Below, piece after piece: positions 24,401 to 36,400 of a stretch of 64,000 nt of DNA. The stretch is from contig JADANN010000120.1 of the NCBI GenBank assembly GCA_018806985.1, positions 1,609,248 to 1,673,247 of the forward strand, in the 5' to 3' direction. The DNA comes from Angiostrongylus vasorum (lineage: Eukaryota > Nematoda > Chromadorea > Rhabditida > Metastrongylidae). Positions within the stretch are counted from its first letter, which is position 1; each line of letters begins with the position of its first letter. Under the pieces are notes generated by a model, which saw nothing but the letters and a program-made list of their open reading frames with translations, was not told where the DNA came from and searched no databases. Position numbers and translations under genes: made by a program.

Positions 24401-27400
24401 ACGTATCACTGATTTTATCAACTACTCAATCACCTGCTGTAGTGATCGATAAATGTTTCGCAGTTTTCGAAAAAGCACTGCTGTCGCCAACGTAACAACC
24501 CGAATCGGAGGTTTACGATTGAAGAGATGTGAATCAATACCAGTTTTACAATCTTCATCGTTTATGTACCGACATCAAACTATGACGAAAAAGAACTCGA
24601 GACGTTCTGCATGAACGTGGAGAAGTTCTACACAAAACTGACTCATACGTTGTTCATGACCATCGTTGGAGAATTTAATGGTAAGACTGGAACCAAAAAA
24701 CTTCTGGAGAACGTCACATTGGGACCCACGTATTAGAACTAAATACGAGCAGGCTCAGCGGCTGTCTGAATTTTTTATGACGACCAAGACCATTCATAGC
24801 CTCACCTTCAACGCTGGACTTAGATCTCCAAGTAGAAAGTATCATGGCGTAATAGACCACATCATAGTAATTCGAAGGTTTTTGCTTAACCGATGTTTCT
24901 GTTTTCCCAAAATTCTACACAGGACCACACAATCGCTTCCTTCGTGCAAGATTTCGTTTTCGGGAAAGAAGAAAAAGCCGCCAAATTCAAAAAGACGAAG
25001 TGCTGAAACCAGCATAAACTGGGACTTATTCAATTCATTAGTCGGCTGTTGGGAAGATTCCGTTGTCGAAAACATCGACGAAGAATACGATCAGCTTTTT
25101 TCAACATTCTTCACGTTAACGCTATAAAATTGAGAGCTCTGGAAGTCACCAAGAGACCTCTGTCTCCAGAAACACTCGAGCTGGTACGCCAGCATGGAAT
25201 CGCACGAGCTGCAGGCAACCGCGAATTAACGTCCGAACTTGCAAAGCAATGCAGACAGGCGATAAAAAAGATCTTAAAGAAAGAAGAGCAGCAGTTATGG
25301 TTTAAGCTGCAGAGGCTGGGAAAAGCATTCGCAAAGCCCACCGAAGCTTCACGAATTACAAAACCAAGATGATTGCACTCCGACGCTCAGGTGGAACCCA
25401 TCCAAGATTCGCCAATTACAAAACCAGGATGATTGCACTCCGACGCTCAGGCGAGACAGTTCGGCGTCCAGAAAAGCAATGAGGAAAATCATTCACAAGT
25501 ACTACTCAGATCTCTTCGATAACTACGTCCACTTTCCGTCATATGAAATAAAGGAGGATAGGATGGATATGTCGATACCAGCGGTTCTCCCTTCCGAAAT
25601 CCGAAATGCTATTTCCTCGGTGAAAAATTGAAAAAGCACCAGGTCCCGAGAGGATAAGGTCTGAGCACATGAACGGCTGTTTACAAGTTACCTGTCCGAA
25701 TGCAAGGTCCCTACACAGTGGAAGACCAGCAAGACCGTACTACTGTTCAAGAAGAGTGATCTTTACGAAATCGGCAACACTCTCCCAATTTGCTTACTGT
25801 CTGTCGTCCACAAACTTTTTACACGAGTCAACCTAAACAGGATTGACAGAACACTGGACGGTCCATGTGAGCAGGCAGGGTTTTGAAAAGGATTTATTAC
25901 GATGGACCACATCTATATGATAACAAGACTAGTTGAAGTATAGCGAAAAATACAGAAGATCGCTCTGTCTCACTTTCATCGATTCAAAGAAGGCCTTTGA
26001 CTCAAATTTAGATGGAAGCAATCACGGAAGCTCTTCATAGTCAGGGATTACCTACTCAGTACATAAAGATTCTTCGTGAGCTTTATAAAAATTTCACAGT
26101 CAAGTTATCACCATTCTGCAACGGTATCAACATCGAGTCAGAAGAGGGGGTTAGGCAAGGCGATACCATCTCGCCAAATTATTTACCACCACCCTGGAGA
26201 ACGTAATGCGGACATTGGAATGCGATAATATGGGAATGAAAATGGACGGTCGGCATTTACCATCTTCGCTTTGCTAATGACATCGTCCTTATAACATCAA
26301 ACATTAGCGAAGAGGAACGCTTGCTTGCGATGCTTACCGAGTTTGATAAAGCCCTGTGGAAAGAATGGTCTTCGATTAAATCTCACAACAACGATGTTCA
26401 TGAGGAACGGATTGGTTCCGTATACCCCATTCACGCTCAACGGAACGAATACCTTCAAATGCTCCAGTTACGTCTACCTAGATCGGTAAGTCAATGTGAT
26501 GAATGACTTAGCTTCAGAGTTGAGCAGAAGGAATCGAGCTTTTTGAGGAGCTTTCAAGAGCATCGAGGACGTGGTGAAAAGAACAAAAAAACACCTGACT
26601 TCGTGTCCTACCTTTTCGACTCGACAATACTTCCTGCTTTATCGCATGCACCAGATACCTGGTCGCTACTTAATCAAGGTGAAAGATCACTCAGCGTTAT
26701 TAAACGAGCAGTTGAAGGACGACGCCAGGAGTATCCCTTTTCACACAAGTAAAGGAAAGGATCTGAAGCTCCCACCCTGCATCATCGATAAAAATTCAAT
26801 GATGTCGTTCTAAACGCCAAGCTTTCGAAGAAAGGTTGGATCGGACACGTAGTGCGTGTGAACGGCAACAGCGATTGTTGTTCACTGGATTCCAAGGGAT
26901 GTCTAACGTACTCGTAGTACCACCGACTCGATGGTCAGAGTTCACGCAAACGCTAGAAGAGAGATATGATGCTCAACAAGTCTCTAGGTCCGAGAGGACC
27001 TACTGGGCTTTTCTTATACGCGACAGGGAAAAATGGAACATTTACTGGCACGCGCTCGAGTCACTCGACGATCAATGGAGTGACAGGGTGATACAGGTGG
27101 TAATGGGTGTACAGTCACTGTTCTAATAGTTTGAACGTTCTATTTTTAAAAATGCGAATTTAATTTGTTGTGGAGGCCGTGCTCGTTGTTCAGGAAAACG
27201 CTTGGCGTCGGTTTTTGGATTTGACAACTGGAATGGATGCAGTGCTTTTTGCTGTGAACAGTCCGCAACTCGACTCGAAATGTTACGCAGTTGAGGGTGA
27301 AATTCTGTTATGTTCTGATTTCGAAGAAATGAACAGCTAGACATTTAACTTATAGATTTTGCTCTTACTACTGGATAAGCCTCAAGGGTTTGTGGTACTG

Positions 27401-30400
27401 ATGAGAGCGTTGACGGCGATGACAGCAAGGAGCCGTGATTACATTAGGTTGACGTTGTTCGTCAGTCAACTCAAGCACGGCCTTCACACCCAGAAACTTC
27501 ACATACAGGTAAATTTTTTGTGCTGTGAATACTTGATTTATGCAGAGCAGTAAAAAAAACTACCCAGAAATGTGTTATCTGCATGTGAAAAACTTGGTAT
27601 TCCTTTTGGAAATGTCTGACAAAGAGACTGAACACGAAAGGTCAAAAAGTAGTTTTTTTGTGGACGATTAACATTTACGTTAGTTTGTGTAACTGCCATC
27701 TCTAGATCCTTATCGTGCGACTTTTTAACAAACTACTGGCGACTGCACCGTCGTCGCTTCATCGTTCCCTTATTCGATCTGAAATCATACTGTCGAGATT
27801 CAGTGCAGAATACGTTGAAAGTGTAAGCGATTTAAGCGCGCACAATCTAGAAAGTTTCCGCACCGATTGCTTTATATTTAAGCTAATTACGACGCAGTCA
27901 GCGCCCCTTGGAGGTATGGATATTCTTGCCAATGAACTAGACTTGTGGAGATCTCTTGGCTCATCAACGACTCTTATAGCTTTGAGCAAAGTCACATTTA
28001 TGGGTGAGACATTATTTATGTTCAGTGTCTTTGTTCTCGCTACTATTTAATGAATTGAATATTATCGGACCATCGAATTTAAGGTTATCTGAGGTAGAAA
28101 ACGATAGTGCTCAAGCCGGACGCCTACGTAATGGTCGACCACCAAACAGCAAATATCCGATAGCAAGTTCATTCTCTGTAGACGTATCTTTACTTACTAT
28201 TTTTAAACAGATTCGCGGCAGTATGAGTCTTAAATGACTCATACATAACTGGAAATGGCCAATTTCACATTCCATTTTTGAATAGCCGATCATCAGTTGG
28301 TAGCTAACTTTATAATTGAAATGCGAATCTTCAGAACTTTAAACCTTTGTCAAGAAAATGAACTTATCATCTCCCACCTGATCGCCGTTAATCGTGAAGT
28401 GACTCGAGCTGAAGCTGATAAAGTCATTGTTTCTCTTCATTATTCTCGAGAGTAACGTAATAATTTTTGCCTTCTATTAGAACTCGTAGAACATCATATA
28501 TCATATAAAATTTTGGAAAAACGCTGACATCTGTTAGGCAAAAATATTCGATTTACAACGATATTGTTCATGTTGGGTACCCTCTACTGGATGACTCTCA
28601 GACACAACATGAGAGTGCCTCGTCTTAAATTCCGAGTTATCATAAATTATCTTGGTCATCGTAGTAAATCCGGATAGCCGCTCATGATGTTCATTTCAGT
28701 ATAACGCGTGAATCTCGAAGATTGATGCTGGGGCGCATACAACGAGGCTTGTTAGATCTGGTGTTGGTCCGTACATTTTCGACCGTAGATCTCTGTTCCG
28801 TTATTTGTTCGAAAGAGTCGGTTTCTGCATTCGAGCTTGTTTTGACGAGGACTTCAACGATGTCGTCCACCCTACTGTCTTATGTTTTGAGGATCACTTC
28901 TCCGATGTCAAAAATGGCGTTGAATGAGTGGCGCCTTCTTTTCTGGGCCAGATCGTTCATGTTACACCGAGTCTTCTTAGTCTATACAGCGTCAACAATA
29001 GTGAATTCTGATGCTGATGCGTTCTGAGTGCAGATTATTATCGCCCTAGTCCTTCCTGATTTAGGCATTTTAGAAAGGCTCTGATATTTCAACAGTCTAT
29101 TTATGCATTTCCTGCTCCCATTGCTGCCATATCGGCTACTGTTTAGTGATCAGAGGAATGAAAGGATGGCTTCCTTCTGGATTTTTGGGCGATGTGGCAA
29201 TTCCTCGCTAGCTCTCTCGTGCTTTTCTTCACCACAGATTTCTTGTTGAACTAACATGTAGGATACAATGGGCATATCCGCAAATATTTCCCCATAGAAC
29301 GCCTTGATATGTTTGCTTATATGCAGAGGGTATATGTCAATGTCGCGCAGCAATGAGCCTATCTCCTCAATCAACCGGAACCTCATAGCGAGAAAACATA
29401 TGATCGGTTTTGGTCTACGTTTTTTACCATATCGCGCAACATAGCTTTGCGACTAACAGGCTAGAGCATACTGTGAGTGAAGGTACGAAACGAAATATAG
29501 GTTTACTTATTCTACCTTGAGCCAGTTTTCGCTTTCTGGAGCTTTTTTTCTCTAGAGGGTTGTGTCTCGAGCGGCTAGAACATTGATTAAGCACATTTTC
29601 GTTCAGCATGATACAATGATGTCTACGAATGCTTCTCTCGTATCGGCGTCTACTGAACCCCTTGAAATGTCCTGAAAAAAATTCGTCTTATTGGTATTTT
29701 TAATCTAAATCAAGTTTAAAATTTGAATTCAAACTATCAACTTGGAAATCAAATTTGTTAACTACTCATTCAGTTAAGTCCCTTAAAAAAGTTCTATACA
29801 TCCTTTGCAGCCATACAATTATAGATTTATATAGAGGACAAGAATTTCCTCTGAAATCCTCTGAAGTCGTCGAGTCGCCAACAATTCCGTTTATAAAAAA
29901 AATTATTGGCAGTTACATAAAAACTCTCAAGGCCGCGAATATGTTGAAATGTAGGTAAAAAATCATCGATATTATGAAAACATCGAAGCAAAACATTTCA
30001 GGCTAGTACCACAGTGACGAAGAACGTCGAACGGCACCGTTTCAAAAAGCAGAGCAGAGCGGCTTCTGGTGAGCGCTCATCCGCTACTGGACATTATCCG
30101 GAAGTTGATCGAAAAACGTCCAATGCTTTCTATCCAGATCGTCGGTCGCTGACATTGTCTAACCGCGCTTGGCAAGGTCGCTCTAATTGGTTCATCACTT
30201 TGATTATTGTGTAACATCCATTTTCAGGGAATCAAAAACTGCAGTTTAATGGTAGGTAAATCGGCAATGTATGAAAAGGTAAAAATTTGCTCAATGGCGA
30301 AAGTAAAGGGGGGTATTAGTGAAGATTCTATAAGACTTCTTATTATAACCACATATATGGCGGTTCGGTTCGGTGTCCATCCGTCATGACAGGCTAGTAT

Positions 30401-33400
30401 TCAGAAATTTTAGAACGCCCTTCAATCATTCGTCACCGTATATCGATCGGTTGGGTGATTGGATTGGATCTTTAGAGCATCATCTCATTCGTGGCAAACA
30501 GCCGGCTTTCATAGATTATTGTATAAAGGATCCCGTGAACTTTCTTTTCTATGCTTTCAAAGTGCTATTCTAGAAACTCCAAACTCTCCACTGTTATCCC
30601 GTGGCAGTTATACAACAGAAAGAAGAACTCCAAGTGGAATGCGCAGGGCCAAAAGTGAAAGTGCAATGATTGGGCCGGAAAAGTAAGCGCATCTGCAATA
30701 CTTGGGCTAAAAATCGCGAAACATCAAATGCTCTTTCTTTTTCTGAATTAAATTCTCCGTTTCATATTGATTGTTTAAGGGAAATATAACCCGATTAGTT
30801 AGTTAAGAACAATGACCCAGTTTGTGGGGGATAACTAGAGATTCCTCGTCAACGATTTTTTATCAACAACCATCTTATATAAAGATATACCAGAGAATTT
30901 AGGAATAACAGTGCTGATAGTCTACCACGACGTTTAAAACGCTGCACCAATTATGAGCAGCAAATTTATCATCCTATAGAACATACGAAGGCCATCTCAA
31001 AAAGGTATCTGTTTGAGCTGCTTTGGCTGATATAATTTGTTACCTTTCTAGGTTTTCGTTCAAACACGATAGCTACCTGGTGTTTTACTTTTTTTCCAGA
31101 TATTTATAATCAAAAGAGCTGCGTTTTTTGTTCGGTACTAGCGCGTACGTGACTGCATGTGCTGATTTCAGTGCAACCCCTATGGTATTTCTGAGTAGAA
31201 GTAAAACTCCATTGAAAGAGATCGCTATTAGAGTGCTGCTCGTGTTTCTCGCCTACTATTTCATGCTAGAGCAAGCAGTAATTAAGGGCTTCGTTCGTAC
31301 TATTCTGATAGATCTCTTTGTATTTGTATAGTTAGGAAAGGAGAAGTCAAAGAGAATGAGAAAATTGTAGAACAGACGCTGACCATGGTAATTGCCATGA
31401 ACTAATATGGTTTTTCTATGATGCCTTCAAAGTACGTACACTGACATTGAAAGTATCAATACACCACTTCCAGATTTGAGGGCGATCAAATGTGGTATAG
31501 TTGTGCTGGTAAGGTAAAATATACTGGATGACATCTACCTAAATAGAGAAACACTGATTCGAGTATGCCATCAACCAAATAGCCAAATGGGTCAGCTTCC
31601 TTGTCGTCACTCCTGTTTCTATAAAAGTCAATCCTTTTGGAGATTTGAGAGACAGGCGAAGTGAATATCCCGCATGATGTGTGGTGGTGAACGCGTTAGC
31701 CTCCGGAAAGGGTAACAATGCGTTCGTTCCCCACCGCATACACCTGCTGTCCGGAGTTTTGCAAATACCTCAGCATCATTGTGGTTGTATTTCGCATCAA
31801 ACCATGCAGTGAAAATTTGTGTTAGGCAGCAAATAAAAAAGTTATCATTCAATCATTTTGATTAATTTCCTAATTACTTAGTCTAATTTTTAATTGCTAT
31901 TCCTTCTACTTCCTTTTTAATTGCTATTTAAAAGGCGCACGAAGCGCAATGGTCGGAGGCGCCCTGCAATACACATATGGGATCGATCCTCGCACCCTTG
32001 GCTCACCGAGCCTTCCATCCCTCCGGAGTCGGCAAATTCGTACCAGCCTTGTCTGGAAGGATAGCAGCACTAGCTCGATACATTGGCAGGTCACGGCGAG
32101 TCATTGTAAAGCCCAGATAAGCAATGCATTCAAACACCTCCAACGATGTTTGAAGTCGAATGATTGGCGCATCCTTCAGGGATTGATCAACGCTGAGAGC
32201 TTTATCCTTTTTGTCCTTTTTTATTCTTTCTATCTGGTGTATACGTTGAAACGATGAGTGCTTCAAAAAATATTCCATCTATTATTGCATCCAACTCAAC
32301 AAAATATGCCGTCTTGCAAACGGAGGGAGACGTTGCAACTTATTCTATGGAACAACATCATTTGTTTACTAGCAGTTGCAAAGCATCCACCGTCATAGGC
32401 GGTGGTGTCAGCAAATGCAGAGTACGACGACGCGTTCTAAAGCATTGTCTTATGTCGGGTTGCTTAAACTTATGCATTATATGGTTGTTGCTTTTGCAGA
32501 GTTTATATCATTTGGGCCAATTGTCCTATGGTTTTTATATTTTTCAGAAATGAAACTTCCTGTCAAATGACTTGCTGAGATTGCCCTTAGTCCGTCAGGT
32601 GTTTTGTCAACATCACGATACTTTATACTTGGTACTTGAACAGCCCGTTATCACTAGTTGTGCGGGTCCTAGCATAATCACCATTTTTCGGAGATTTTCT
32701 GGTTAAGCCATTGTGGATCCCGAAGACAGCCTGGCCAAAGTCTGCCCCAGGTCGTCACCACGACAGGCAGTCGCAGCCCTTGTGGATCAGAGGGATTGGT
32801 TTACTCTTAGCTAGGCTTGATGGAAACGCCGGACTCCTTCTCAGCTTGGGAGACCCTGCGGCGGGGATGAAACACCCCGCTGTACATCGCAGATCTGACA
32901 ACCAGGAACACCTCCCAGCCACGATGAGGCGGTAAATCGTTAGGAGATGTCAACATCACAATAAGGCTGTCATTTCCAGAAACGCGGTAGAAATTAACTT
33001 CACAAAATATCCACCGCATTAGTGAACTTTCCCCTGTGATGAAGGGCAACCACTGAGCAGCGTTTACATAGGACGTTGTTTCAGTGTCTTTTTTGTTATT
33101 CATTTCATGAGCTAGTTATGTCAATTCAAGCATTATCCGAAAACATGTCAAAGTTTCGTGAACTGTTGTTTCTGTCTTTCAATAGAAATCTTTTGAATTA
33201 TTAAGAGAAATCTAATGCTTTTTGCTTTAAGTCATCGTCGATATCCATCCAAATTTCATTGTGTGCTATCATCAGGTTTGATATTTCTAACCAGATTTCT
33301 TCTCTGTTAACATATCGGTACTCTCTGTACAAAAGATCGGCCAATGGGAAACCAAAGGTTTCTGAATCTGCATTTAGAATTTGTGGAACTTGACCATTCG

Positions 33401-36400
33401 TTTCTCATTAGCCTAGGACTTATTACGTAATGTATGGAACAAATGTTAGTTGACATCGATGACGCATATGGAGCAATAGAATTCAATCTTGCTGCACCAA
33501 ATGCAAAGTCACAGATGAACATGGAATTTCAACGGTGGAATATCAGTTGTGCTTCAACAAGTTGTGAGCTGAACACTGAGTACAACACAGTTGATGCACG
33601 GGAGCCATGACTACTGTTAAGCGAGTAACTATGCGAGGCAATGGTTCTGCAGGCTTCCTCCCATAAACTCTGAAGATGTTTTCTTATGCTCCTCGCATCC
33701 TTAGAGAAAAGAGGCCCTACTGGTCACCTGGGGAACCAAGTAGAAATGCGTCGATTTCACGCATTCGAGGCAACAGGGTGTGAAACAGTGCGTGACCTCT
33801 TCATTTATTAATTTAATAATGTGTTTGTAAACACTCCACAGCAACTCCATACCAACATTGTTGTAGTAAAGAATTAGAAAAGTTCGCGAGTGGTGAACGA
33901 ATTCGATGACCAATAAATAACTTCAACTTTACGCTGCGCAGTTTCATGTTAAAAACATGGTCGAGTCTTCATAAGCCATAGATAGATTATAATGTAAACG
34001 AATGGTAATGAGAAAGCTTAATGAAAGCCTTTCAGCGTCCATGATGTATCAGTTCGTGGAGAAGCGCAAACGACGATGTTCCAACGTCCGAACTCGACAC
34101 GGCCGTCCTCGGCACACTCTCAGAGCCGGAAACTGAGGAGTGGGACTTCATCACCCGTTTTTTCACCAGAAAACCATGAAACGAGGTAATTCCATTGAAT
34201 CAACTTGGTAACTTTGGTTTATTTTCGACCTCATACCTACTACTTGATTTCATATCTCGGTATTATTTACAGAAAATTGCGTCACTTCTTACTTTAACAC
34301 GAACATGGAAGTCTATTGTAACCTCTATCTCTCTTCCTTTTTCTTTCTCTTTCTACCTCTTTCTCTTTTTCTCTCTCTCTTTCTCTTTCTCTTGTGGGTG
34401 AAGAGGAATTTCTGTGAACTAGCTGAATTGGTGACTTTAGGATGAGATTGGACCGCTCGCCTCCACAGGCGCATTACACGAATCCAATTTCGCTCCCGTA
34501 CTCGATTTGCTGACCCCGTTATTGTTGAGGCCCAGATACCCCATGCAGGGTTCAGCTACTTATTCCCATCACAACCCGTCGTCGCTAGCTTTGTGTCCAA
34601 GAGGACGGTCACTCCGGATCATCATCATAGACAGGTTGTCATCCAAGAGACATTTTATTCCTGTTTCTAAACTCGTAGTGTTTAGTCAAGTGTGCGAACG
34701 CAGTCTCCACCTCGAGCAATGTTACCGAGTCCAACGGCTTGGCCAGATTTTGATTCAAGGTATGTTGTGATGAATGTAGTGTTGAAAAGTTTCCGTTTTT
34801 TTGCGGAACATGTCCGATAACAAATATGAGTACAGTGAGCACAAATACAAAACTCTTCGAAAACGCTCTATAAACTGGAAGGAATTTATTTCAAAGTTTG
34901 TTATAGATTCTTAGGAAAACTTAGGTAACTTTTTCTGACGTCTTACGATAGGGAAGTAAGGCATCTTGACAATCAGTATGGAAAATGTGTAAAGCGTTCC
35001 ACACGAATTCTTGGTCATCCTTTTCTGATTGTCTCTAACTTTCGCAGTTTATTTATGACAATTAAAAGTCATATACTAATAATGATCACGTGACGTACAT
35101 TTGGACAGATATGGGCACTAGACGCTCGGATAAAAATTAGGTCATCTGTACTAATGTCGCTTATGGATTAATGTTTTAAAAGATGTTTGCTAGAGTTTCG
35201 AACGTTTTCCAAGCGTTTTTAGCCACTATGGTCGAAATGATGAAGGTTTTTACGCTACTGACTCACGAACAAGTAGTCGCGCCAAAGTACTCAGTCCAAG
35301 CATTAACGGAGGAATAGGTGGGTCGTAAATTGTGCATTAGAATCAGATTATCAACTGTTATTCAATGGCTTTATTTTTATCTAGAATATTAAGCGTTCAT
35401 CATTGCCTTCATTGACTGTGCTGATGGGACAGTTTGAAAGTTATTGTAACTACAAGCTCCACGAATCCTTAAAATTAACTAAAAATGAATATGTGAAGTA
35501 CAACTACAAGGATGCCGAGATATGAACAAAACTTGGAACATCATTTGGGCTTCAAACCTCAATTACCCCTACCAGGGCCTCACGTGTCCACCACCATCGC
35601 CTACCGAGGGGACTTGCTGTGCTTTTCTTTCAGCCAGGTTTTTTTCCCACTGGTGCTATCAGCAATAACCCGTCAGCGGGGTGGTCTAGGGGGCACAAAT
35701 CGGCACTGAACATAGCTGAGAGAAACTAAAAAATCAGGGTTGCGGTTGGTGTGGTGGATAGCATGTTGGCTAACGGTAAGTGTAATTGCAGGTTCGAAGC
35801 CCAATTCAGTTTCCGAGTCTTGCTCATATTTCAGCTTCCTCGTTGCTGTGTTTCACGTATTACCCTGCCATAAAGAGAGGCATTAAGTAAAAGTTAAGGC
35901 ATTAGAAAATGTCTGTTTGAAAGAGTACTGTTCGGTGAACATTCGTTATTAGGAAAACAAACATCTTCGGCCTTTTCGAATTTTTACGTCTTGTTTTCAA
36001 ATAAAGTTTGACATTTCTCACGTAGGAATTACACACCATCTTAGAGATCAGCTTTGAGTACACATTCTTATACTAATGCTTTTCTTTCGTACTAACGTGA
36101 TGCTCACCTTAAGGGAAATTGGAGTGAAAATGGAGGCTAGGCAAACTAGAGCAGTGTTTTTGCATCATTCCGAATTTGGACGTAAATTCATTAAACGCGT
36201 GCTAATATCAACATTACATTTTAACGAGGAAACTGTGGATGGTAATACCATGTGGCCTTGATTTCAATAGTTTCGTAATAAATATGAGGATCTCGAAGAT
36301 CAGAAGAGTCGAAGACATGACCTGCGGTTATCGACGATAATGTCGTAAAGACGTTACGCACAACAGTTCTGGAACGGTTTCGATAAAACTCACTTGAACT

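Noticed and set aside
32254..32570. Open frames just after SINE1 copy E, ending in a hydrophobic stretch
   Set aside because: Two frames overlap, neither joins the neighbouring exons in phase, and the region is the middle of a repeat-filled intron.
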